A DNA stretch of 14,675 nt from Nitrospirota bacterium (GTDB taxonomy: Bacteria > Nitrospirota > Thermodesulfovibrionia > Thermodesulfovibrionales > JdFR-85): NCBI GenBank assembly GCA_003232715.1, contig QIJG01000296.1, positions 1 to 14,675 of the forward strand, read 5' to 3'. The translations under genes were made by a program, and so were the position numbers. This document shows positions 6,093-13,362 of the stretch, piece by piece. Numbering within the stretch: the stretch's first letter is position 1; each line of letters begins with the position of its first letter. Under the pieces are notes generated by a model. It made no database searches. It saw nothing but the letters and a program-made list of their open reading frames with translations, and was not told the origin of the DNA.

Positions 6093-7316
6093 TTATTTTT
6101 TCCCACAGGCCCTTTCATAAACCTCCATCAATCTCTGATAATGAACCTCTGAGTTATATTCCTCTTCAACCTTTTTTCTTGCCTCTTTGCCCATTTCGGC
6201 AATCATGGACGGCCTGGAAAGAAGGTAGTTAATCTTCTCTCTTAACTCCTTATAATCTCCGGGCTTAAAGAGCAGACCTGTCTTCCCCTCTACCACCATT
6301 TCAGGTATTCCACCTATATCAGAGCCAACAACCGGCTTACCATAGGCAAAAGCCTCAAGCACAGTCATCGGAGCGTTTTCATACCACTCCGAAGGAAGCA
6401 GCAGGAAGGCAGCATTTCTGAAGAGATTTCTGAGCTCTTCACCCGTCTTATACCCCTCAAACACAACATTATTGATGTTTTTATCCTTTGCATAGGCCCT
6501 GTACTCATCCCCCATCGGTCCCTCTCCAACAATCCTGACCTGCGCATCAAGTCCCCGCACAGCATCCAGTAATGTACGAATACCCTTTTCTCCGGAGAGG
6601 CGTCCGACAAAGAGGATGTAATCATGCTTTTCATAATCAGGCTCGTAAGCAGCAATATTTATAAAGTTGGGTATGTGGACTAATTTCTTTTCATCCACTC
6701 CAATCTCTGCGTGTTTCCTGAGGGAAAAAAGACTCGGACATATAAAAAATGCCACATTCTTACCGTATATATCAAGCAGGCCATGGACCTCAGCCTCCAG
6801 ATAATGAAACAGACTCTGCGTTAATGACCCTTTTGTACAACGGTTTTTAATTACCCTGTACTTTCCGGCCGACAGGCATTCTGTACATATCTGGTCATCC
6901 CTGTAAAAATTATAGATTGAACATCCAAGCTTATAATCGTGAAGCGTCATGACAACCGGTATATCATGTTTTCTTAACACGTCAAACACTGAAGGACAGA
7001 CCCTGTGGTAAATATTATGGGCATGAGCTATGTCAACCTTATAATCAGACAGCAGCATCCCCATTAATTTATTATTCTCAAAAGAATAAAGCATCCTCAA
7101 TGCGGTTCCCAGTTTCCTTACCAGGCCCTGTCCTGCATCAAAGCTCATCGGCCTGCCGAAATACTTCGAATATGGTGACGCTATATTGCTCTCATGCTTC
7201 ACTGAGAAACAATGCACCCTGTGGCCGTGCTCCTCAAGCAGCCGGACAACCTCAAAATAATACCGCTCGGCACCGCCTCTGATATAGTGATAATTATTAA
7301 TCTGTAAGATATCTAT
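6093..7316 (-). CDS. GT4-family glycosyltransferase, likely start at a non-canonical ATA
   Basis: This is a second GT-B glycosyltransferase of the polysaccharide cluster. The first canonical start is GTG at 7217, but the frame stays open to a stop at 7329-7331. The added codons encode DILQINNYHYIRGGAERYYF and then EVVRLLEEHGHR, which is the standard GT4 first strand and glycine loop. A protein starting at GTG 7217 would lack that loop. The natural start would be 33 codons upstream at 7316, 4 nt after the preceding stop, but the codon there is ATA. Downstream features are intact: LHDYKLGC, FVGRLSGEKG and the EX7E motif ENAPMTVLE (residues 280-288 counted from GTG). I infer a rare AUA initiation, a mutated ATG or a sequence error. 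The family call is firm. Confidence 0.88.
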   Translation of the reverse strand: MDILQINNYHYIRGGAERYYFEVVRLLEEHGHRVHCFSVKHESNIASPYSKYFGRPMSFDAGQGLVRKLGTALRMLYSFENNKLMGMLLSDYKVDIAHAHNIYHRVCPSVFDVLRKHDIPVVMTLHDYKLGCSIYNFYRDDQICTECLSAGKYRVIKNRCTKGSLTQSLFHYLEAEVHGLLDIYGKNVAFFICPSLFSLRKHAEIGVDEKKLVHIPNFINIAAYEPDYEKHDYILFVGRLSGEKGIRTLLDAVRGLDAQVRIVGEGPMGDEYRAYAKDKNINNVVFEGYKTGEELRNLFRNAAFLLLPSEWYENAPMTVLEAFAYGKPVVGSDIGGIPEMVVEGKTGLLFKPGDYKELREKINYLLSRPSMIAEMGKEARKKVEEEYNSEVHYQRLMEVYERACGKK

Positions 7317-7320
7317 CTTC

Positions 7321-8067
7321 TTAAACCCCTATGTATTTCCTGATTGATACGAACTCATACTTTCCCAGTAAAAGTCCGAGTTTCCCCTCTGTGCTGAAAG
7401 TAAGCGGGGACTGCAGTATTTTATACTTTAAGCGGACATTTCTTTTTGGCTGATCCCGGTTAAACTCCCAGGGGTGCACATACAGCATTACAGGTTGCCC
7501 GGCCATGGTATACTGGGAAAACCCCCTGTTTATAATGAATTCCGGTAGCAACCTTAAATATGTCCCCCCTGAAAACACGGTCTTTAATCCAAGTATGTCA
7601 ACTGAAGAGGGGAAAACACGATATAAATGGTCTTTCTGTATTGTCTGACGATTCCTCTCCTTGTTCATCTTTTTACTCGAATCGTATTTATATCCGTGTT
7701 TTTTCAGCAGGCTGTAAAAGGTAGTCTCGTCTTTTGGAATGGTATACCCCATAGCCCTGAAACCAAGGACTTGCTCTCCTGTCAGGGAAGAGAGGATTTC
7801 GGAAGACTTTCTTATATCCGCCTCTATATCATCCATAGCAACATCCCTTAAAGACTTATGCAAATAACTGTGTGATGCTGGGTGTCTTTCAGCCAGAGTG
7901 CCCACCACAAAAAAAGTGGCCCCTGCATTGTATTGCCTGAGCAATGAGAGTATTTTTAAGGTGTTTTCCACTACCTGACCCTCGTATTTTGGCCAATCCT
8001 CCTTGTTGGCCAACTCATCGAAAGTGAAATTATCCTCTACATCAACAGTTAATATATGCCTTTCCAT
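7321..8067 (-). CDS. Polysaccharide deacetylase-like protein (NodB fold), with a probable internal gap
   Basis: This is a carbohydrate esterase 4 / NodB-homology protein, expected to remove acetyl groups from N-acetylated sugars. Motif 1 is TVDVEDNF (D9, E11, D12). The metal-binding H66-X3-H70 motif is in ASHSYLHKSL. A third motif region is GFRAMGYTI (102-110), where relatives usually have Pro instead of Met106. The C-terminal histidine segment is LYVHPWEFN. Relatives have about 13-16 residues (helix plus strand, ending GHEI) between AERHP and ASHSYLHKSL. Here they are adjacent, so an in-frame deletion is likely. It overlaps the formyltransferase-like gene by 19 bp. The 3' end carries the presumed SD (AGGGG) of the downstream glycosyltransferase. 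A role in trimming or tailoring the surface glycan fits; activity is uncertain. Confidence 0.8.
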   Translation of the reverse strand: MERHILTVDVEDNFTFDELANKEDWPKYEGQVVENTLKILSLLRQYNAGATFFVVGTLAERHPASHSYLHKSLRDVAMDDIEADIRKSSEILSSLTGEQVLGFRAMGYTIPKDETTFYSLLKKHGYKYDSSKKMNKERNRQTIQKDHLYRVFPSSVDILGLKTVFSGGTYLRLLPEFIINRGFSQYTMAGQPVMLYVHPWEFNRDQPKRNVRLKYKILQSPLTFSTEGKLGLLLGKYEFVSIRKYIGV

Positions 8068-8849
8068 AGCACCTTTCTTCCAGACTCCTTAAACTTTTTT
8101 ATATCTTTCTTTTGTGGAAAACTGAAATACGTGGCCTCCTCAGACAGGTTCGGTTTTGTTGGTGGTTTCCCATCATGCTCTGAAAATAACCTGAATGTCT
8201 CCAGCAGGGCATCTACAGTCAAAAGCTTGGTCTTTTTAATCAAGGAGTCAAGGGTTTCACTGTCTGAAATGGTTACTCTTTTCTGCACAACGATATCACC
8301 TGTATCGATAGTTTCATCCATAAGATGAACGGTCGTAGCAGTCTCTTTCTCACCATGATACAGGACCCAGAAACTGGGCAGCATCCCCTGATACTTAGGC
8401 AATGGGGCATTATGAACATTAATTGTTGCCCATTTTGCAAGACGAATCACCTTTTTTGAGAAGATTTGACTTGCTGACAGGGAAACAATCAGGTCAGGTC
8501 CGTCAGCTTTAATACCGTCTATCGCCTCAGGAGAGTTTATGTTATCGATTTTTGACAAGGAAACCTTATAAGCCCTTGCAACCGCCTCAACAGAAAAATA
8601 TCTCCCGCTTAACTCCATGTTCATCTTTGACAACATTTTAAAGATGATGAATTGAAGGCTCCTGTAAATAAAGTATAGATATCCAAACCCCAGCTGCTCC
8701 CTGATAAGGGTCTTCCATGTTCTTTTCCTGGCCGTGGGGGGCAAGAGGACAATCTTCTTTATATCATCCCTCACAGGGGTTTCGAGTAATTTTCGAATTG
8801 TTAAGGGCAGATAAAAGGGTTCATCTGTTGTAATAACAACTATTTTCAT
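8049..8849 (-). CDS. Formyltransferase-family protein (Fmt/ArnA N-terminal-like)
   Basis: This protein belongs to the folate-dependent formyltransferase fold shared by methionyl-tRNA, GAR and sugar N-formyltransferases. The catalytic Asn-X-His is N144-V-H146 in INVHNAPLPKYQG, and the catalytic Asp is D182 in ETIDTGDIV. WVLYHGEKETATTVHLMDE (161-179) matches the region between them. A C-terminal extension follows, with no clear Fmt-type tRNA-binding domain. At 266 residues it is shorter than Fmt. Its place among glycosyltransferases and the 19-bp overlap with a deacetylase-like gene point to an amino-sugar substrate, perhaps an N-formylated sugar, instead of tRNA. It has a good SD (ggag, 8 nt before the ATG). 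It is the first gene of the leftmost - strand subcluster. Confidence 0.85.
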   Translation of the reverse strand: MKIVVITTDEPFYLPLTIRKLLETPVRDDIKKIVLLPPTARKRTWKTLIREQLGFGYLYFIYRSLQFIIFKMLSKMNMELSGRYFSVEAVARAYKVSLSKIDNINSPEAIDGIKADGPDLIVSLSASQIFSKKVIRLAKWATINVHNAPLPKYQGMLPSFWVLYHGEKETATTVHLMDETIDTGDIVVQKRVTISDSETLDSLIKKTKLLTVDALLETFRLFSEHDGKPPTKPNLSEEATYFSFPQKKDIKKFKESGRKVLWKGIY

Positions 8850-8924
8850 AACCTTTGCTCCTCAAAACCCGAGTTAGTAAAAGTCTCATAATTGAATTGA
8901 CATCAATCTAACAATCTCCCCTCG

Positions 8925-8984
8925 CCCCTCTTTGCCAAAGAGGGGAGAATCCCTCCCTTTGGCAAAGGGAGGTTAGGAGGGATT
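8925..8984. repeat. Tandem palindromes with a T run
   Basis: The 9-bp palindrome cccctcttt/aaagagggg (8925-8945) is followed by cctcccttt/aaagggagg (8952-8972). The stretch aatccctcc (8949-8957) can instead pair with ggagggatt (8976-8984), followed by a T run. Both hairpins share the core tttg(g)c(c)aaa, so they look like two arms of one dispersed intergenic repeat. No + strand gene lies upstream that would need a terminator. Confidence 0.6.
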
Positions 8985-9013
8985 TTTTTAAATAATATAT
9001 CCACACTAATGCC

Positions 9014-9120
9014 GTGTCAACTCTCAAATGTCATTCCGGCTTGTCGGGAATCAAAGCGGGATATGATTCCCGACGTTGCGGGAATGACAATCCTCCGACA
9101 TAACAAGGTTGACATGACAC
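9014..9120. repeat. Nested inverted-repeat element A (GTCATTCC core)
   Basis: The outer arms gtgtcaac (9014-9021) and gttgacatgacac (9108-9120) enclose a core that begins tgtcattcc (9029) and ends ggaatgaca (9089), itself palindromic with inner tcgggaatc / gattcccga. The same core occurs at 10429-10496 inside different outer arms. It resembles the widespread intergenic GTCATTCCCGC palindromes of many bacterial genomes. There is no coding content. Confidence 0.6.
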
Positions 9121-9202
9121 TATTATGAAACGATTAATAGTTTCATATTTTCTCCTCATACTCACACCAAACAATTTATCAAATCATACTCTTCAAGCTT
9201 AT

Positions 9203-9257
9203 GGAGAGTAGCTGAAAAAATCCATTTTCGATACCTTAACTTACGATTCATCAACTT
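9203..9257. mobile_element. Truncated copy of the MITE-like element (copy 2)
   Basis: This stretch aligns without gaps to 4784-4838, with 51 of 55 positions identical, covering most of the left terminal repeat and the adjacent interior (gataccttaa, acgattcatcaactt). The outermost 8 bp and the entire right half, including the right inverted repeat, are missing. The match ends about 10 bp before the stop of the sulfotransferase gene. It is a remnant that could not move on its own. Confidence 0.75.
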
Positions 9258-9266
9258 AACGATTTA

Positions 9267-10283
9267 TCATAAAAGTCTTCTTTTGATAGCCTCAGGAATA
9301 CTCTTCATCCTCTTAAGGTTAAGAATAAAGGACATAAGCAGTTTTACCGGGAGTGAAAAAAGATACCAAGGCAATATTAAAGGGTTAACTTTAGTGGATT
9401 CAGGCTCATACCCATACTTTTTCATTAACGTGCCGGTGATCTTCTGACAAAGATATATTTCTGTTGGATTAAGTCCTCCTTTCCGCCAAGCCTCAACCCT
9501 GCTGCTGTCTATCCCTTTATTCGTAGTAAACTTCTTTAACGAAGAACCTCCCTGGGGAATATCGAGCATCTCTTTATAAAAGTCCACTCCAAGAAAATCA
9601 CATATCCTCCTCACTTCCGTTTCGGAATCTGTCAGGAGATCTTCAAATTTCACCACTAAAACCCTTGGATGACCTGTAAAAGGGTTTACAGCCCGGACTG
9701 ATGCATTCCAGAGCATACTTATAGTAATCGGGTGATAATTTATTTTAGTACGGATCGATTCTTTTAAAGGAAAGTTCTTGTACCCCATCCATCGTCGCTT
9801 CCATTTGTTTTTAGGTCGGGGATCGCGAATCATGTTAATAACACGCGAATCCGGATACAGTTTCAGTATATCGGCGATATAGAGGATATAACGGGGAGTC
9901 TGATCGCAGGGGATCTGTTTACCATTCTTTAGAGCCACATACCGGAGGAACTGTTCAAATATAACAACAGGTGTCCTTGACCTGTCCTGAATTGAACGTA
10001 TAACAGTTTCAGCCTCTTCAGAAAAACGGGCGGGGTCTCCCTGAGTCCAGTAACTATCGTGGTTAATGCATAAAAGTCGTGCTGCCAGCTTCACTGCCTC
10101 ATCAAAAGACAGAACACGATTATAGTCTCCTGATGTACATAACTGTTCAAAGAAGTGCAGTTCATGCTGGAGGGTAAAAATCATTGGATGATTACGCAAT
10201 ATATGACCCATCATTGTGGTACCACTACGGCTATTACCTACAACAAAAACAGGTCCTTTAATGCTGCCATCCTCTTTAATCAA
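9267..10283 (-). CDS. PAPS-dependent sulfotransferase family protein, 3'-phosphate loop shortened
   Basis: This is a cytosolic sulfotransferase-fold protein (Sulfotransfer_3-like) expected to move sulfate from PAPS to a hydroxyl or amine of a glycan precursor. The 5'-phosphosulfate loop VVGNSRSGTTMM (14-25) is intact. The 3'-phosphate site is normally RDPR followed by five or six residues ending in Ser-Gln and then KNKW. Here RDPR156-P157-K158-NKW runs straight on, so that Ser and about five residues are absent. Downstream, NYHPITISMLWNASVRA, VLVVKFEDLL and EVRRICDFLG are well conserved. It has a TTG start with an SD (ggag, 6 nt spacing); no better start is seen. It lies next to the APS kinase remnant that would have supplied PAPS. 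The deletion may abolish activity, or it may be a sequence error. Confidence 0.85.
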   Translation of the reverse strand: MIKEDGSIKGPVFVVGNSRSGTTMMGHILRNHPMIFTLQHELHFFEQLCTSGDYNRVLSFDEAVKLAARLLCINHDSYWTQGDPARFSEEAETVIRSIQDRSRTPVVIFEQFLRYVALKNGKQIPCDQTPRYILYIADILKLYPDSRVINMIRDPRPKNKWKRRWMGYKNFPLKESIRTKINYHPITISMLWNASVRAVNPFTGHPRVLVVKFEDLLTDSETEVRRICDFLGVDFYKEMLDIPQGGSSLKKFTTNKGIDSSRVEAWRKGGLNPTEIYLCQKITGTLMKKYGYEPESTKVNPLILPWYLFSLPVKLLMSFILNLKRMKSIPEAIKRRLL

Positions 10284-10396
10284 ATCTTACTCCTCTCGAA
10301 AAGTCATGTGTTGTTTATGTAACTCATCCTTTTCTACTGCAAACATTTCAGGCATGGCATATAACCCGAATCCTGAGATAAACGGTTGTTGCTGTG

Positions 10397-10537
10397 TAAT
10401 TAGAGTCTGTGTATAAACTACAGTAATTTGTCATTCCCGCAAGTGAAGCGAGTCGGGAATCCTTCTTAAATAACGATTCCGGACAAGGGAATGACAGAAA
10501 ACAGCAACGGTTCGACTTTATACACAGACTCTAATTA
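10397..10537. mobile_element. Nested inverted-repeat element B (MITE-like, 21-bp perfect ends)
   Basis: The arms 10397-10417 and 10517-10537 are perfect 21-bp reverse complements containing gagtctgtgtataaa. They enclose a palindromic core from tgtcattcccgc (10429) to gggaatgaca (10496), the same core type as at 9029-9089. The total length of 141 bp, perfect ends and lack of a gene fit a non-autonomous transposable element, or a repeat that inserted into one. It separates the sulfotransferase from the APS kinase remnant. No longer target duplication is visible, only TA-rich flanks. Confidence 0.65.
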
Positions 10538-10610
10538 ATCAGAAATGACATAAACGGACATGAACAATAGAAAACAGGTCAATACTCTTTTCCGAACAGT
10601 AATATTAATA

Positions 10611-11185
10611 CTATTTAATGTACAGGATATTACTCTTTTCCAGAAGCTCGCTCACCTTCACAACCGAGCTTTCCAGATCAAAGTTTTCTGTATCAATAAC
10701 CATATCGGGCTTTTCAGGTTCCTCATAAGGAGCAGATATGCCCGTGTAGTTTTTTATAATCCCCGCCCTTGCCTTCTTATACTGACCCTTGGGATCCCGT
10801 CTTTCACACACTCCTCCACGGAACACTTCACATAAATCTCAAAAAAATTATCTCCCTCAAACCGTTCCCTGATATACTCCCTGTCTTCCCTGTAGGGGGA
10901 GATAAAGGCAGCAAGCACAAGTATGCCGGCATCGGCAAAGAGCTTTGAAACTTCAGCTATTCTGCGAAGATTTTCTTTACGATCCTCACGGCTGAAGCCA
11001 AGATTGGCATTCAGCCCATGACGGACATTATCACCATCAAGCACATAAGTTCGTATGCCCTGAATGAAGAGTTTTTTTTCAAGATTATGTACAATCATGG
11101 ATTTTCCGGATGCAGAAAGTCCTGTAAACCATACAAGCCCACTCTTGTGATTATTCAGGAGGTTTCATATTACGTGATTTTCCAT
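10611..11185 (-). pseudogene. cysC: Adenylylsulfate (APS) kinase, broken
   Basis: APS kinase phosphorylates APS to PAPS, the sulfate donor of sulfotransferases. The start is ATG 11185 after a ggagg SD: MENHVI, then TGA (11165-11167), then in the same frame NLLNNHKSGLVWFTGLSASGKS with the Walker A P-loop. Relatives have roughly ten more residues in the MENHVI/NLLNN stretch, so the TGA comes with a small deletion. The frame continues through DGDNVRHGLNANLGFSREDR and LAAFISPYRE to VKCSVEEC. There a TGTGTG repeat (complement of 10805-10811) carries an apparent two-base gain. The rest, ERRDPKGQYKKARAG, then IKNYTGISAPYEEP and the C-terminus, is in another frame ending at 10611. At least two independent lesions make a functional product unlikely unless the sequence is wrong. 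The family identity is certain. Confidence 0.9.
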
Positions 11186-11311
11186 AACCATGACCTCCCT
11201 CTTTCTTCAGATTTCCCCGTTCCTCCGACCTTTCAATAGAAAATTAAAGACTCCGAAAGCATTCAGAGAGCCGTTGAGTTTATAAAAAGGCTTTAATTTG
11301 CACCTACTACT

Positions 11312-12550
11312 TTACTCTTCATCCTGAATGATCCGTTCAATCCTTCGAACCATTACATCAAGAACCCTTCCTCTATTATACACCAGTTCATCAACTGGAA
11401 ATTTAAAACCGGTACCTTCTATGGCTTTCCTCAGATCCTGTTTCAATCCGGCCATATCTTTTATTTCATAATCCGGCCTGCACCATTTTTCAGGTCTTTC
11501 CGAGCCGTATATTTCAAAATATCTTGGTGCCGGCAGGAAAACCACAGGCTTGTCCATGGTTAAAAACTCAAGGGCCATTCCACTAACATCAGTAATCATA
11601 ACATCTGAAGCAAGCATTATGTCATCTATGTCATGACTCATTGCAACCCTGACATGAGGATACTTTCTTTCAATATCATAAAGTTTCTTATTCCAGTCAA
11701 CACCCCCTGTCTTCCATTTAGCTTTTAGTGTCAGCACAATTGGATGAAGGCGGAGCAGTAAATTAATCCCCATATCCCCACACGCTTCAACAACCCTGTC
11801 TATCCACTCAGTAGTCGAGGAAAAGTCCCCCCACGTTGGAGCATACATAACGGTCGGAAGATCCGAAAGCCCAAGAGATTCAAGAAACAGACTCCGGTTA
11901 AAGGTTTCCGACATCTTAAGAAGCCTGTCACCTCTAAGATAACCGACCTCATACATTTGGGGCAATTCACCACCATAGTATCCCCGTGCAGTAAGCAGAG
12001 CTTTTTTGTGTAATGGACCATTAAGGAAAACAGCATCGTACTTCGAAACGAATTTTATATGTTTAAAATCTTTTGAAAAATTCAACCCGGCCATACCATG
12101 AGTATAGAGAACCCTGGGACACTTAACTTCACATCCATATGAAGTTAAGCTTAGTTCAAAAAACATTTTAATACTTACAGATTTCAGCCAGGGATAAGCA
12201 AAGATATTTTTATTGTATACAATGTTATATCTGGATGAAAGGAATCTGAATATTTCCTTTTTTTTATTTCTGGTCATTGGTATTTTTTTTGTGGTAGTGA
12301 AAAGTACGGGATGCATTCTTTCATTACTTTTAAGGGCATCAACCAGATCTCTTATATGTTCAAGGGTATAGAGCTGAAATATTGGAAATGCCACTAATGA
12401 TTTCCGGCTATTCAGTTCGCAATATTCTTTAACGTTTTTACCTTCTTTCCCGAGCAATCCCCGATACACAGTATTTGATATACGGCGCACAGCCGGATTA
12501 AAGAACATTTCATCTCTGAATTTTGCTTTTAACCTGTTCAATTTAAACAT
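11312..12550 (-). CDS. CDP-glycerol glycerophosphotransferase family protein (TagB/TagF-like)
   Basis: This is a GT-B-like membrane-associated enzyme of the Glyphos_transf family (PF04464), which moves an alditol phosphate such as glycerol phosphate from a CDP-activated donor to a growing polymer or glycan. The first catalytic-type histidine is in YTHGMAGLNF (HG at 151-152). YAPTWGDF follows at 236-243, the second histidine is in LLLRLHPIV (263-271), and ITDVSGMALEFL (319-330) corresponds to the nucleotide-binding acidic and serine motif. At 412 residues it is close to single-domain TagB-like proteins. In Gram-positives this family builds teichoic acids. In a Gram-negative cluster it more likely adds a phospho-alditol side group. 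The nucleotidyltransferase just upstream could make its CDP donor. Confidence 0.9.
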   Translation of the reverse strand: MFKLNRLKAKFRDEMFFNPAVRRISNTVYRGLLGKEGKNVKEYCELNSRKSLVAFPIFQLYTLEHIRDLVDALKSNERMHPVLFTTTKKIPMTRNKKKEIFRFLSSRYNIVYNKNIFAYPWLKSVSIKMFFELSLTSYGCEVKCPRVLYTHGMAGLNFSKDFKHIKFVSKYDAVFLNGPLHKKALLTARGYYGGELPQMYEVGYLRGDRLLKMSETFNRSLFLESLGLSDLPTVMYAPTWGDFSSTTEWIDRVVEACGDMGINLLLRLHPIVLTLKAKWKTGGVDWNKKLYDIERKYPHVRVAMSHDIDDIMLASDVMITDVSGMALEFLTMDKPVVFLPAPRYFEIYGSERPEKWCRPDYEIKDMAGLKQDLRKAIEGTGFKFPVDELVYNRGRVLDVMVRRIERIIQDEE

Positions 12551-12621
12551 AACATTTTATCCAACAGACCTTAATCGTTCCAGGGAAACTCTCTAACTCG
12601 CAAGGCACAACTTCAGCATCT

Positions 12622-13293
12622 TCATTTAAAAAACTCTTTAACTCTTTCAAAATCCTCTTCAAAGTCAACTTCTATACACTTGCATTTCGAAATATCAACA
12701 GGATAAAAATCCATTCCTTCAGAAATGCAGATTTCTATGCCTTTTTCAAAATAGTCATTATCCCTGCATTGCTTTAAACCCTTCAGGAACAGGATAAAAT
12801 CTTCTGCTGAAATCTTGTTTACTCCAACAGACTCACCCTCTGCATGCTTTACACTTTTAGATATTTCCACAATCTTTCCATTACTATCCGTTTTGTACTT
12901 CACCTCTTCATCATCACATTTTGCTTTATTTACAGCTACAACATTGCCTTTTTCAGATAACACCATATCTATCACTTCTGATTCCAGAAAAACATCTCCA
13001 TTAAGCCAGAGCGTATCTCCCACATCAATACCCTGCATTGCCATCATAAGGCTTTTGGAGGTATTGGTCATATGATAAAAAGGATTATATTTATATACAA
13101 CATCCGGATACTTCTCCATGATAATATCCTTCTTGAAGCCAACTACAATTATTATTTCTCTAATATTCTTTTCTCTTAGAATATTTATCTGGTTTCCTAT
13201 AATGCTCTTCCCCGAAGGCAGCTCCATCAAACATTTCGGTAACTGATTCCCAATCCTCGTACCTGCTCCTGCTGCAAGAATTATCGCTTTCAA
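12622..13293 (-). CDS. Sugar-phosphate/phosphocholine-type nucleotidyltransferase (LicC/MobA-like)
   Basis: This is a small cytoplasmic Rossmann-type nucleotidyltransferase that activates a phosphorylated compound with an NTP. The signature LAAGAGTRIGNQLPKCL (6-22) holds the nucleotide-binding glycines and the catalytic Lys. TLWLNGDV (94-101) contains the metal-binding Asp. YHMTNTSKSLMMAM (73-86) resembles the region that in LicC-type cytidylyltransferases reads N-x-Y-S. The acidic end EVDFEEDF supplies a second metal-site Asp. At 223 residues it has the size of LicC/MobA-like single-domain enzymes. The start is TTG 13293, supported by ggagg 5 nt upstream. Because the next gene is CDP-alditol-phosphate-dependent, CTP is the likely nucleotide. 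The substrate (phosphocholine, phosphoethanolamine, glycerol or other) is unknown. Confidence 0.87.
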   Translation of the reverse strand: MKAIILAAGAGTRIGNQLPKCLMELPSGKSIIGNQINILREKNIREIIIVVGFKKDIIMEKYPDVVYKYNPFYHMTNTSKSLMMAMQGIDVGDTLWLNGDVFLESEVIDMVLSEKGNVVAVNKAKCDDEEVKYKTDSNGKIVEISKSVKHAEGESVGVNKISAEDFILFLKGLKQCRDNDYFEKGIEICISEGMDFYPVDISKCKCIEVDFEEDFERVKEFFK

Positions 13294-13362
13294 GGCAGCC
13301 TCCTTTTATGTAGTATTTCCTGAACTGTCCGGGAAGATTCTTCTAACCCCGCACATGACCTG

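Larger units (their letters stand above)
8850..9266. other. Gene-free stretch filled with palindromic repeats
   Basis: No coding sequence is supported in these 417 bp. In order they hold a pair of Pu/Py hairpins (8925-8984), an inverted-repeat element with a GTCATTCC-type core (9014-9120), an 8-bp perfect hairpin (9124-9147, tatgaaac/gtttcata) and a truncated copy of the MITE-like element (9203-9257). The density of repeats suggests a permissive insertion zone between two - strand transcription units. Confidence 0.7.

Noticed and set aside
8925..8984. Possible CRISPR or tandem repeat array
   Set aside because: Only two related palindromes with no regular spacers. It is an intergenic palindromic repeat.
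9124..9147. Perfect 8-bp hairpin as a terminator or operator
   Set aside because: No + strand gene precedes it, there is no clean T run, and it is not near a start on the - strand. No function can be assigned.
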